In this document: one piece after another, positions 1-11,040 of the stretch
Numbering within the stretch: position 1 is the stretch's first letter
Layout of the letters: each line of letters opens with the position of its first letter
Source of the DNA: Manis javanica
Taxonomy: Eukaryota; Chordata; Mammalia; Pholidota; Manidae
Assembly (NCBI RefSeq): GCF_040802235.1
Contig: NC_133166.1
Span: forward strand, 620,001-684,000
Length of the DNA: 64,000 nucleotides
Reading direction: 5' to 3'
Position numbers and translations under genes: made by a program
The notes under the pieces: model-generated
Told to the model about the DNA's origin: nothing
Databases searched by the model: none
What the model saw: only the letters and a program-made list of their open reading frames with translations

Positions 1-1535
1 AGCAGGAGAGGAGACACCGGAGCCTGGTCGTCTCCCTGAGTTGAGAAGACAAGCTGAGAGGTATGGGAGGTGCAGGTGACTGGAGTTTGTAGGGCAAAGT
101 ACTAGACAGAAGAGAGTGGTAGCTACATGGAGTGAGGAAGAAGTGGAGATCTGTAGTGGATACCCCTTGAAATTTCAGCCAAGTATCGGTCAGTGCCCGT
201 GTGTGATGAAACTACTGGAAGCTGGGGGAAGAACCACCTAAAGGGAAAAGATGCAATGATTCTGAGTCATCAGGGCTAAGGGCAGTTTCTGTTCCCAAAA
301 GTCAAACTAGAACACTTGATCATTCATGATATTCGAGTGTTCAGAAAGGTACTGCCTCCATTGTGGGGCAAAATCAGCAAATCAGCACTAGACTAGAGGC
401 TACTCTGGTTCCACCTGATAAACGTTTAAAGGCAAGACTTGCAAGGATTAAACTGTTTCCAAGTAAACTTTCCTACTAAGCTCAACATTGGTAGGAACAT
501 AAAAATGTCCAGCACCCAAAACATGAAAGCTAATATCCAATCAAAAACTATTAAGTATAAAAAGAAGGCAAACACGACCCATTGCGAGGAGAGAAATGAA
601 TGAATAGAAACAGATCCAGAAGTGACATAGAGAACTAGGGTACAAGAACATTAAAACAGTTATTACCTTGGATTTCTGGGCAAATGGAGTAACCGGGACT
701 GAATTTATCCTTCAGACTGAAAACAAAACAAAGCAAAATGGGCACAATATATGAAACAATGATTTGCAAGGATCCGGACATCACACGAAGCGCACGCTAT
801 GATTACTCCAGCTGACTGCACGAGGGATTCCAGGGGGGATTCCAGGCAAGGCTGCAGCGAGACGCAGCAAGGAGAGCCGCACGGAATTCCTAACTTGAGG
901 CAGCTAGGCATCAAGGTGGCAAGAGATGGCAGCACACAGAAGGGTAAAACCTATACACAGAGAACTCCGGGAAAATGAAGAGGGCTCCTCTCTGGGGTTC
1001 AGCTGAGAACTGATCAGAGCAGCAACGCAGGAAACTAAGACCGGAAAGAACCACCCCAAACGTCAAACCCTCTCCCTACAGCCCTCTTAGGGAATTTCCG
1101 TTTCATGCGTAACTTAAGGAGTCTGGTTCAGATCAAACTTCTCTTGTTTCTGTGAATTACCCCCTCTGGCCTTGTTACAAAGGAGATACCGGATTCCACA
1201 CACAATGAGTACAGTTCAGTTTGTCTGGGGTGCAGTTATGGAATTTGCACTTTTAACATATCCGCCCCCCCGCACTCCCCTCCCCGCGACGACCACCAAT
1301 GACACACAGCACACTGGCTGGAACAATTGCTGAGATTCTAAGAACCTTGCCAGGAATAACACCCTTGGCTTTTGAAGCTGGGGAGTAGGAAGGCGGTTCC
1401 CATTATGGGGAACTGTATTCCCCCCCACGCCCCACCACCACCCAGACCTCCTTGGCTCCCAACCGAGGTCCCAGCTGCCGTCCCTTGACAGCCACCCTCT
1501 AGGAACTCCACGCCCGACCCTAGACCAGAAGAATC
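1..1535. other. Left flank, no recognised gene
   Basis: I see no convincing exon or repeat here. Short open frames lack family resemblance. The segment becomes C-rich from about 1260 towards the CpG island. If the CpG island promoter fires leftwards, as its motifs suggest, this would be the first intron of a gene lying mostly outside the window. That is inference. Confidence 0.4.
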
Positions 1536-1537
1536 AC

Positions 1538-2340
1538 TCACAGAAGCAGACACGCTGCCCACGGAGCACGGGCACGCGCAGGATCCGCGGGGATGGCGCT
1601 CAGCGGACTCTCGGGAACTTCCCTCCAGCTAGACGCCCGCGCTCGGGACACAGCCTCTGGCCGGTGGGAGGCGGGGCTGTGGAGGCTGTCTTCCCTCATT
1701 GGACAGAGCCTTGCCCTCCTCGGAAGCCGATTGGCCGCGTCCGGCCAGGTGGGACGGCGGGAAAGGCTGGGTGTGGACCTCGTCGCGCGGGCGGCTGCCG
1801 GGAGGCGTTCGCCCGCCAGATCCTCCTGCCATTGGTGGGTCCCGTCCAGCCGCCCGCTCCTTGCCCTCGGGTCGCGGCCACATCCGCGTTCCGCAGCAGC
1901 CACTTCCCTCCGATCCCCCCGCCAGTCCGCGTCGCTGTCGTCGCGCGAGGAGCGGGGCGAGGCGGGGCCGGAGTGGGAGGAGCGGGTGGCCTCGGGCCCT
2001 CCCGGAGCTTGGACTCCGCGGCGGCCCGCGGGCCTGGTGCCTCGTGCGCGGGTTCGCGGCCCCCAGCCTCTGCGGGGTGGAAAAGGCCTCCGGGCAGACC
2101 CGCCTAGAGCGGGCAGAGGCCCCGGCCCAGAACCCGCGGGAGTGGGTGCCGCGCCCTTCGAGGGCTTCCAGGGACGAAAGGGCCCAAAGCAGGCAGCAGC
2201 CAGCTCTGCGGTGGGGCCCAGTGGGTCTTGGCGCCGCCCGCAAACGAGCCAACTTCACCGAGAGGCTGATGTACGTTAGACTCGGCCAACCAGGAGTCAA
2301 GAGGCCCGGGCTGGCACCCCTGGTTCCTAGGATGCGCCGG
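1538..2340 (-). promoter_or_regulatory. CpG island promoter, probably leftward
   Basis: This is the only strong CpG island in the window; CpG is frequent from 1538 to about 2340 and scarce elsewhere. Three ATTGG motifs on the plus strand (1698-1702, 1730-1734, 1831-1835) are CCAAT boxes read on the minus strand. The first two are 32 bp apart, a common NF-Y spacing. A GGCGGGAAA E2F-type site lies at 1756-1764 and GC boxes occur near 1671 and 1960. All three CCAAT boxes face left, which predicts a minus-strand start near 1600-1690. In human the GLYAT cluster is adjacent to FAM111B/FAM111A, which are cell-cycle genes; reversing that order puts a FAM111 promoter here. The gene identity is inference; a bidirectional promoter is not excluded. 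Confidence 0.75.
1542..1650 (-). other. Candidate non-coding first exon of leftward gene
   Basis: On the minus strand a GTGAGT splice donor occupies 1541-1536, just downstream of the CCAAT/E2F cluster. An untranslated first exon ending at 1542 would fit a cell-cycle promoter of this kind. The start near 1650 is a guess from motif spacing. No coding sequence is claimed. Confidence 0.25.
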
Positions 2341-2344
2341 TACC

Positions 2345-2925
2345 ATGTGCAGAATTCACTGTTCTGATGGAGGGCTCCGTGGTTAGGCATCACCAAACTG
2401 ATAATCAGAAGTGCTTTGCCAGGGACTTGAGAAAACAGCTTACTGTTTGAGAACCTGCATAGAGAGCAGATGCCTTTCAGGTTCGGGTGCTATTCTTGAA
2501 AAGCTGGTTAAAGAATGGGAGAATATAGCTGATAACGCGATAATGGTAACAACTCTTTTGTAACGTGTAAAAAATTGATGATATTGGAAGAATGGCGAAA
2601 GCTTTTCCTAATTTGACTTCAAGTAAAACATACACAAAGAAGCTATAATCACTGCGTAAATTTCAGGTGCTCTGTGGCTTTTCGAGAGAGTGAACATGAG
2701 AAGTATAATGGTAAAAATAATATGAAAAAATCAGAAGAGAACTATGGAAGTTTTATCACATCACTGCTATTCCTTAAATCATCCTGACGTGGTACAGGTG
2801 ACTGGCATCAACATATACATAGATGGAGAACAGATGATTGCCCAAGAGGACTTGTGATTCTCTTTGTAGAATCTGTAGATGATGAAAAGGTATGAAAAGC
2901 AAGAGGCAGTAAAGAATGGCGCTAC
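2345..2925. other. Unrecognised intergenic DNA
   Basis: The CpG-rich composition stops near 2340 and the sequence becomes A/T-rich. Short protein-like stretches around 2795-2890 appear in more than one frame and contain stops. This could be a degraded retrocopy or transposon, but I cannot name a parent. Confidence 0.3.
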
Positions 2926-2927
2926 AG

Positions 2928-3070
2928 AAATTGTCTGACGTCTCTGGGGACCGAGAATTTGTCCCAGAAAGGAACATGCCTTTGAGAGCACTTGCGTATG
3001 ATGCCACTGACACTAAGCACCTTCTAGGCTATAATAGGGAGTCTGGGTTTTATTATAAATGTGAACTTTA
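2928..3070 (+). repeat. Copy A of an unnamed two-copy repeat
   Basis: This segment resembles 4239-4376 in the same order. Shared blocks include an AAATTGTCTGA start, a CTGGGG block, an ACTAAGCACCT block, and a closing TTTTATTA-AAATG block. The spacing is kept with small indels. It is probably an old interspersed repeat that I do not recognise, or a local duplication. Confidence 0.5.
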
Positions 3071-3460
3071 TTCTCACCAGAGTTTGAAGCAGGGGAACAG
3101 TATAACCTGACTTGTATTTTTAAAAAAAAAAACTTTTTAAAAGTGGGCAAACACTCTAGGCGCCCACGAGCAGACGCAGAAGGAGAAGGCAGGCGGCTAG
3201 CCTACCCTTGCAAAGCTGTGGGAGGCACGGCCACAGGAGGTGGTGAGGGAGGTGTGAAAGGTGGTTGGATACTGCATGTATTTTGAGGGGCAAACGCGCC
3301 AGCTTGGTTTATGCATGGGGTTTCCAGAAATGAGAGAAAAAGAGGGTTCAGTGATGATTCCTGGGCTTCTCATTTGAGAAACTAGAAGAATAAAGTCTCC
3401 ATTAACTGTATGAGAGCATCTGAAGAAAGAGCTGCTATGTATGCTATGAATGGTGGCACA

Positions 3461-3461
3461 C

Positions 3462-3488
<27 letters not shown>
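3461..3488. repeat. (GT)n microsatellite
   Basis: About 13 uninterrupted GT units. The surrounding 3130-4230 interval is otherwise unrecognised intergenic sequence with no exon that I can support. Confidence 0.9.
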
Positions 3489-3492
<4 letters not shown>

Positions 3493-4238
3493 ATTCTGCT
3501 TTTGGCATGGTGACTTAGAGATGCTAATCTACTCCAACTGAAAGATGAGGAGTGAGGTGGAAGGATTCATTCAATACATGATGGTGAATATCAGGGAAGG
3601 TCACAAAGGGGCAAGGGACCGAACATGGTAGAGAAGAACACAGACCAAAGTAAAAGAAAAGGAGAGAAAGACAAGAGAACCTTGGACTGATTATGGTAAT
3701 GATGTTGGCCATTAGCTGAAAAGTATATTTGAGGCACAGTGAAAATTAAAAGGCAAAAAATGCATAGGGAAATAGCAGAAGATCAAGTCTGCTTTGTTTC
3801 CAGATCTTTTTCTTCAGTGACGTGTATTCTGTCCATTTGTAATGGCATCAAAACCAGCAGATTCCAGAGTTTCACAGCTCCTTGATCCCAGCTAATAGCT
3901 GATGCTCCTCCTCCCTCCTCATTTACTGCTCACTGGAAGAGCAACAGAACCACATCCTTGAAATAATTAGCCTGCTGCCATTTTAGTTGGCAGTCTTCTA
4001 TTTCTGTGTGAAACTGGTCCCCCCTTCCCCCTCAAACCCCTGCCAAAAAAAAAAATTGAACTGCACAGAGCTGGCTGGGTCAGCACCTATAGGCCTGTAG
4101 TAGGGTTCCAGCTTTGCATTCCCTTTCTTTCATGGCTGTACTGAGAGCTTTGATGCAAACTCTCTTCAACTGGGCACCAGTGACAAAATAGGGAGTCTAG
4201 GAGTCTGTTGAGCCACCAAGGAAACTTCACTTTCAGCC

Positions 4239-4376
4239 AATGCTGTTCAAATTGTCTGAGATCCCTGGGGCCAGAATGTTTGCCCTGAAAAGGCCACACA
4301 CTGTACAATCCCCTGAAACTAAGCACCTCATTGGCTGTATGTAGTAAGTAGCCTGCATTTTATTACAAATGCAGCA
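4239..4376 (+). repeat. Copy B of an unnamed two-copy repeat
   Basis: Partner of 2928-3070, with the same block order and similar length. The two copies are clearly diverged, so the event or family is old. The next kilobase, to about 5420, holds nothing else that I recognise. Confidence 0.5.
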
Positions 4377-5424
4377 AGAATACTTCTGGCCAAGTGGCAG
4401 GTGGTTGGGTTACTTTGCTGCCAAACCCGTGATGGGGTGAAGACCATCACATGATCAGGAGAGACAGGAATGCATCACACACTAAAGCCAGGCCTGACAG
4501 AGTTGGGGGACCAAGGTCAGGGCTTGTGGATAGTGCCTCCTTCATGAACCTCTGAAAGATGTCTCTCCCACCCCCAAATCCTAACAGAGTGGGCTGACTT
4601 CTGCATTTAGAGTTGCAAACAACATGTTCTGGGAACAAGAAAGCACCATTGCCTCCACCTGGGGAGTGTATCACAAAGAAAGAGGGTTGATTGGGACTTG
4701 CTGGGTGAGGGAGTAGTTTTCTAGAGAAGCAGAGGGGGCTAGTCATTAGAGGTACAAAGGTAAAAAGCAGCATGAAGGGCTGAGAATTGGCTTCTGGGGA
4801 AGGGTTAGGGATGAAGTCCTGGCCATCCTATTCCAGAGCTTGTACTGAGATGCGCAAAAGTGTGGAAGGGATGCTCTATTAGTCTCCTCCTATGACTGCA
4901 CAGTGGGCCCCCCTCACATGGGCTTAGTAGCTGCCCTCATTTGAGAGAGGATGGGGATGGGGCCTCGATGCTTCAAGCAATCGGCTTAGGGGCAGCCCTG
5001 AAGCCCTAGCAGCTAAACCTTTCTCTAGAGACCCCTGGTTCATCCTACTCAAGGAAGACAGTGCGTTCATGAGAGGAGAAAGCCCTCCCTACCTAGCCTC
5101 CAGAGGCTCCAAGGAGGTGCCAGCAAGATGCAATTTTCTCTCAATACCTGCTGTGCTGCAGGTGGACCAGGTCTGTGGCCCATATGCAGAGATGAGCTGG
5201 ATGGTGTCGCCTCCACTCTCATACAACTGGACTCAGAAATCCCTGGAAGCCAGCGATCTTGGCTCAGGACTCAGCTGATGCAAACCATCTGCCCAAATTC
5301 CCTCCCCTGGTGACCCATGTTTCCAAGAAGCCTTATTTTATCAAGGACTTCCTGGAGGTAAATCTGCTATAGGGCTCCAGGGGCCTGCAGGCATCTCAGA
5401 TTCAGGTTCCTAGCATTGGTGAAC

Positions 5425-5545
5425 ACTTAGTTCAACCGTCATTCCCAGTGAGGTGGTGCTATCATTTGATAGTTACTCCTTGAATTGGGTATGACTTTTG
5501 CCCCCATCTCACAGATTAGGAAACAGGATAGTTTGTCAGAGGACT
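5425..5545 (+). repeat. MIR SINE fragment
   Basis: The core-like order is present: a counting of tenths to CCCCCATCTCACAGATTAGG, then AAACAGG and a degraded tail. MIR is an ancient tRNA-derived SINE shared by all mammals. A second MIR-like scrap (a TTGAGCAAGTTCTCTG block) follows at 5600-5715. Confidence 0.6.
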
Positions 5546-5769
5546 AGTCGGGGGCAGCAGTTGAGGTAGTTTTTTTGGGGGGTGTGGAGTTTAACCTGAG
5601 AGCCTCACAGCTTCTTAGGACCCTGCCGGATACCTTGAGCAAGTTCTCTGCTCTCTTGGGGATCTTGATTGCCTGTTTGTAAATTAAAGAGGTCTGCCCT
5701 TTGCGATTCCCAGCCCCTTCGTGTTCAGGTTTATTGTAGCTTTTAAAAACCTCAAATTCTGCGAATCAA

Positions 5770-6010
5770 CCCTAGCATATTTAAATTCAATAGGTCTGGG
5801 ATGAGGCCCAGTAATCCACACCTTTTAACAAGCAGAGGCATCAATAGACCTGCCTGAGAAACTCAAACCAGGGCTTTACAAAGTTAATAATGCTGCGTCA
5901 GAATCCTCTGGTAAGCTTGTCTGAACACATTCCTGAGCTCCATCTGTGGGGATCCTGATTCCGTAAGGCTGGAAGACCTGAGGCCAATCCTGATGGTGAC
6001 CACCTTTAAA
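5770..6010 (+). repeat. MER5A-like hAT-Charlie MITE fragments
   Basis: Two pieces match the short non-autonomous MER5 type. At 5785-5870 there is a GGTCTGGGATGAGGCCCAG block; at 5895-6010 a CAGAATCCTCTGG to TTCTGAAC-like run ends in TGGTGACCACCTTTAAAG. The family assignment is from memory of the consensus. Confidence 0.5.
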
Positions 6011-6014
6011 GCCA

Positions 6015-6215
6015 ATTGTTAATTTCACTGAGCAAAACCTACTCCAAGCACTTAAAAAATATGAACTGATTTTATCCTCCTAATGACCCGTGCAGGAGGC
6101 AATAGATTTGTGGCCACAGAGACAGTCAACCAAAAGGTCTCAAGACGCACAGCACTGAGCAGAGCCAGGATTACAACCCAGTCAGGCACCGTGATCTTAG
6201 CCGTAGGCATTGCTT
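6015..6215 (+). repeat. MIR SINE fragment
   Basis: The degraded MIR pattern is readable: TCCAAGCACTT, a TTTTATCCTCCTAATGACCC block, then GAGCCAGGATTACAACCCAG near the end. Confidence 0.65.
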
Positions 6216-6499
6216 CTCCTCTATTATTACTGCAATCAACCTCCACTACCCCAAACCACCCCAGCACTTCTCAGCCCCATCCCCCTCCAGTTTCGTCCCC
6301 CACCACCCTCACGTGTTCCCTCTGCGACCGCCCCTCAGAGTCCGTAGCTCCCTTACTCAGATCCTGGGGATGAGATCAGCGCGGGAGGCAGCCGCCTTCC
6401 AGGACGCCTGCACACAGAGCCCTAAGATCCACCCCGAGTATTCCAGGCCTGAAGCTGCGGGCAAAGGCTGCTTCACGGCGGATGGAGTTCCGCACGCGG

Positions 6500-6513
6500 C
6501 CTGCAGATGGCGC
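6500..6513 (+). promoter_or_regulatory. Candidate CTCF site in a small CpG-rich patch
   Basis: The 14-mer CCTGCAGATGGCGC differs from the CTCF consensus CCASYAGRKGGCRS at one position. It lies inside a local CpG-rich patch (about 6365-6580) that stands out from its CpG-poor surroundings. Its place between the CpG island promoter and the liver-type GLYAT cluster would suit a boundary element. Occupancy cannot be told from sequence. Confidence 0.4.
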
Positions 6514-7084
6514 CAGAGGACGAGCCTGATGGAGCAAAGAGGCGGGGAAAAGCGAGCTGGTAAGGACGGGCACTCATCACTGCCAAGGGCAGTACTGTGT
6601 TGGTTGGCCCACTCTGGTCCTTTGGCGTCCAACAGCTTCCCACCCCTTTAGGGGACTGCACATATGGCCCGGAACTGCATGTGTGAGCGTGCTCTATGCC
6701 GCCTCATGTGCTCCCTAAAGGTACACCTGGTAGTCCAAGGTTGCCACCGCTCATGATGACTCAACCCGTATTTTCCAACTTACCCTCCTCTCACTGACCA
6801 AGGCCCACCTTACCTGTCTCTGGGAAAACTTGTCTCCATCCCTCTGGGTCCTTGGAATTTCTGTAAAAGGCATTGTGGGGGCAAAGCCAGCGTCGGGCAG
6901 GGCAAGCATGGCACCTGTCATTGTCCTAGCAGCCAAGTATTTCCAGCGCTGACCAGGTGGGCTGCGTGGGGGTGGGGGGTAAAGAGGGAATGAGAGAACT
7001 AGTGGGAAGTGCCCTCTCAGTGGTGGGTCTTGTGCTTTGGCATTTTCCATGGGACTATGTCATTCATCATCTTTCTATTTAATT

Positions 7085-7185
7085 ATTTTCTTGTTCACCG
7101 ATTAGGAAACAAGGTAAATAAATTGCCCAAGGGCAGTCTTTGGATGATTTTAACACATGTCAGACTCCAAAGGCCAAGGTCCTTT
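7085..7185 (+). repeat. MIR SINE fragment
   Basis: The pattern GATTAGGAAACAAGG, then AAATTGCCCAAGGGCAG, then CAGACTCCAAAGGCC follows the MIR core-to-tail order. The DNA from 6580 to 7085 and from 7185 to 7900 is otherwise unrecognised. Confidence 0.65.
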
Positions 7186-7904
7186 GCTGTGCCAAGGCTT
7201 CCTTTGCAGAATTTCAATGCTAGCAGGTCTGGTGAATCACCTCTTCCCACAGAGACTTTCTCTGAATTATAACTGAGTCTTACTGGAAGTGCCTGTGTAC
7301 TACCTGTGGGAGTAGGGGCTAAAAAGGTACTACGGCCCCTAAAAGTCCTAGAGACTGCAGGTAACTGAGCTAGAGGGAGGGGCTGGGAGTGAGCAGGGTG
7401 GTTAAACAGCCTGTCCCCACACTATCTGATCAGCTTCCTATACGGGAGTCAAGAACACCTGGGAGATGCCTCAGGACTGAATTTCTTACCCAAACTGTGT
7501 TCTGATTTAATGATAAATAAATCTTGCAAGATTGCCAGTTTCTGTAATGTAGGGAGAACATCCTAAGAAACTTACACATGGTATAGAGATTATTAAATAT
7601 ATGATTTATAATTAATGGGCCCAACTGCCCTGAGGATGGGAACCAGGTGTCCATCCTGGAAAAGCTGACCAGGTATAACCTTCGAAGTGTCAAGCTGAAT
7701 GGGCAGACGGGCACTTCTCTGGGCCTTTCCTCCAGCAGCCCAGTACCCCTTGCGTCTGGGCCCGGAAGCAGCGCCAGGTCACCGCAGCACTCCTGATGAG
7801 CATCTGCATGCTGTGCCAGCTCCTTGCAGTCCTACATCATTTTATAAACTTGAAGTTGGGTTCAACCCTATTTTACCCTAAGCTTTTGGTTGTTAATCCC
7901 AATC

Positions 7905-8030
7905 AGAAACCGTTATTGCTAGTGCTTCACTTCTTACTAGCTTCATGACCTCGAACAGGTTACCTTCTTGCTTTGAGCCTCAGTTTCCTCAGGTACAACA
8001 TGGAGAAAATAAGATTTGGCCAGCTTAAAA
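7905..8030 (+). repeat. MIR SINE fragment
   Basis: ATGACCTCGAACAGGTTACC followed by TTGAGCCTCAGTTTCCTCAG and ACATGGAGAAAAT is a clear MIR core in the opposite orientation to the 7.1 kb copy. From 8030 to 8700 I recognise nothing. Confidence 0.75.
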
Positions 8031-8702
8031 TTGGGGTCCCAGGGTGTCACTCCTCTGAGGATCAAAGGAAGGTATTTATGGATTGGGAAACCTTCAGAAA
8101 CTATTTCAGTAACATACTCAGATGTAGGAAATACTGGAGTTAAGAATTCTAGCCAAACACCATCTACATGGACAGTGCTAGACTTTCTGGGAATATGTAA
8201 TAAATGTTTTAAAGAAAGATTCTTTAAATAGAAGTGACTTGCTGCAAGGGAAACTTTGGCCTGAAACACCTAGGCTACGTGTTCAGAGGAGCCAGAGGAG
8301 GGGCACAAAGGCCTTCTGCCTCCTCTAGCACGCGACCCTTCTGGGTGTGAGGCAGGGGGGGAGTTGCGTAATGAATGTTTGGAAAGATGTCATCTCACGG
8401 GGGTGCGTGGGGATGAAAAGGTAGAATAGCTGGTACTTTATTTCATATAATAGCAGATAGTTTTGTGTTCACTTCTGAATATTCAGAAAAATACTATTGG
8501 TTAAAGTAAAATTAATAAGAATGTGATGGGTAAGTGAATTAAGATTCCTTAATGGAGGGAATAACACCTTCTAAAACCATTTTTTGAATAGATACAGGGA
8601 ACCCTTTCGAAAGAAAAAAAGGTATATCCAGGGGAAATAAATTTTTACCCCATACTCTAGACACCCTCTCTTTCCAGAAATAAGCTGTGATTATACAAGC
8701 AT

Positions 8703-8740
8703 AAGAACTCCTTTTCAAAAAAAAAAAAGAACTCCTTTCC
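8703..8740 (+). mobile_element. Minimal poly(A) insertion with target-site duplication
   Basis: A 12-A tract (8717-8728) is flanked by a 14-bp direct repeat, AAGAACTCCTTTTC (8703-8716) and AAGAACTCCTTTCC (8727-8740), which differ at one base. This is the footprint expected when L1 machinery inserts little more than a poly(A) tail. Replication slippage is the alternative. The next 1.4 kb (8740-10220) contains no feature I can support. Confidence 0.5.
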
Positions 8741-10224
8741 AATATATTTTCCCAGCACCTAGGAAGTTCATGTTCATATATAAGAAGCTTGGCTCTCTAT
8801 CCTGACATGAAAAGTATTACGTTAGATATATTTCTCACAGGTAGCTTTCACAATGTGCATTGGCACCAGGAAGTAGAGATTTGGGCTAAATTTAGATGAG
8901 ATCAGGGGCCAAAGCGAACAGCAGCAAGGGGTGTATGGGGTGTATGTGCGCTGGGATGGGGGCAGGTGAGAAGCCTGTGGGCTGTTGGAAAGGTGCCACG
9001 GACTCCAGGACCTGGAGTCTATCCTTGGGAAGACAAACTGTTCTGAAAGGTTGCTGCCCTTAATGGTAAATGATTTATGATCCCCCCTGGCATCATTGCT
9101 AAATTTTAAAAAATCTCACCCCTGGGCACACAGGCTACTCCTCCTATGTGAAAGACCAAGCTTGGTCGCCATTAACTTCTGCTGGACTGCCCCTGAATTT
9201 TCCCTGTGAGATCAGTTGCTCCTTCAGAGTAAGGAAGGAACAGCCCCCACCTCCCACTCCCCAACCAACTCCCCGTGCCCTGTGCCTTCAGGAGGCACAG
9301 CAAGCTGACCTCCAGAGACATTCCTTGAGCTCTGCTAGTGCTGCCTGACCTCCAGAGGACAGGTCTTCAGTGAAGGTAGAAGCCAGGACCACGTGCTGTG
9401 CCAAGGGAAGATTCACATGTAAAGCTCAGGACTTGGGTGACAGTTCAGGGGAGTTAGCATCCATGGTGAGACAGGATTGACCCAGGGTCCTCTGACTGCA
9501 AGGGCAACTGTCTGAGGCCGGATGACAAAACTGTTACAACATGAGGGGTAGGATCTGCCAAAATAAAGAGTGAAGAGAGAATCATGGGAGGAGAGGGGAT
9601 CAAGGTGGAGAGCCAAACATACGTCTGTCTTCTTCACACCAACAGCTATGTGAAATAACAGAAAAATAAAAGCAAAGGAAAACAGAAAAAATCTGCAACA
9701 GCAAAGAAAAAAAGGTGCTGTCATTGGGTCAGAAGTTTTGAGCAGACAAATAAGCATGGAGAAAACCTCAGGTCGAAACACGTGAGGGAGCAGACTGTTA
9801 TGTAGATAGGAACCGAACAGTCCTTCAGTTTGAGGACCACAGTGTTAAGACATAGGTGGGAGGTGGCCTGGGCTACACCTTTACTGTGGTCCATCTGGTC
9901 AACCCCTTGCTCGCCTCCATTCTCACATCCCTGTTTGTCCTAAGCAACTGTGGCATTTCTACAGGCTGAAGAGGAGAGTGTCAGCGCTCAGGCTGGAGAT
10001 GCAGAGCTGCCCAGTAGAGAACTGATGATCGCAAGGAAGGCCAGGCGTCTCCTGAACTTAGAAACTTAGGAACAAGTTACCAGCACCTGCCTTGCGGAAG
10101 CCTATCCTCCGCTCCCCAGCAGCCCCAGGGGGTCAGCTGTGATCAGCAAACAGAGGAACAGGAGCTCTCAAACACAACGTAAGTACCTAACCCTGATATC
10201 AAGTTGTAGCAGCAGCATGTGGAT

Positions 10225-11040
10225 CCAAACGGTCTCTTTTTATCCACTTGGTCAGTTGCTTTCTGAGGAATGTCCTGAATTCTCCCACTATGACTATGGA
10301 TTTCGTGATCTCTCTTTGTGTGTCTATATTTTGCAGCTGCCTCACGCTGTTAGGAAGATTCATCGCCTGACTTGTGGGAGGATTCTGTTTATCAGAATGT
10401 TCGCTTTAAGTTCAGTTTTGCCCGATACTGATGTTATTATCTTGCTTTCAGTTTAACAGTTCTCTAGGGTATCGTTTCCCATCCATTCAACTCTCACATC
10501 TGTTTCAGACATGCCTTTTTATGGACTGGATGTTTGTGTTCCCCCTAAACTCGTATCTTGAAGTCCTAACCCCAATATGGCAATATTAGGAGGTGGGACC
10601 TTTTGGAGGTGGTTAGGTATAGATGAAGTCATGAGGATGGGACCATGGGATTGGTATCTTCCTAAGAGAGGGAGAGACCCCGTAGCTTGCGCTCTCTCTC
10701 CACCTTGTGAGAACATAGCGATATAGTGACCACCTATCAGCCGGAAGAAGAGGCCTCCAATGAAACCTACTTGCCAGCATCTTCATCTTGGGCTTCTCAG
10801 CCTCCAGAATAGTGAGAAATAAATTTCTGTTGTTTAAGCCGCCCAGACTGTGGTGTTTTGTTATGGCAACCTGAGCAAACAAATACATGCTTCTTGGACT
10901 CAGTATATGAGAGACCAGTGTTTTAATAGAAAAACTAACCCATTCACTTTTATTTTGATTACTATTATGTACATATTTCTGCCTAATTAAAAATATCTCC
11001 TTCCTAGTTCCCATAATTTTGTGTTGTTTCCTTAACCCAG
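10225..11040 (-). mobile_element. Old L1 fragment split by an MLT1 LTR
   Basis: The 10225-10450 part is the reverse strand of L1 ORF2 endonuclease-region DNA (a CCCACTATGACTATGGATT block). After an MLT1 LTR, 10895-11040 appears to continue the same antisense L1 (a CCATTCACTTTTATTTTGAT block). Many stops show it is inert. Confidence 0.5.
10512..10889 (+). mobile_element. Solo MLT1 LTR (ERVL-MaLR)
   Basis: The characteristic order is intact: GGACTGGATGTTTGTGTTCC, then GGAGGTGGGACCTTTTGGAGG, GATGAAGTCATGAGGATGGG, GCTTGCGCTCTCTCTCC, a CTCAGCCTCCAGAATAGTGAG block, and AATAAATTTCTGTTGTTTAAG near the end. It is a non-autonomous mammalian LTR with no internal region. It sits within an older antisense L1. 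Confidence 0.85.

Noticed and set aside
1593-2396. Long open frames on both strands (up to 255 codons) in the CpG island
   Set aside because: GC-rich CpG islands lack stop codons by composition. The frames overlap on both strands, are Arg/Pro/Gly-rich and show no domain.
2774-3110. Protein-like stretches near 2800-3100, possibly a processed pseudogene
   Set aside because: Stops and frame changes are frequent and I could not name a parent protein, so I left it as unrecognised DNA.
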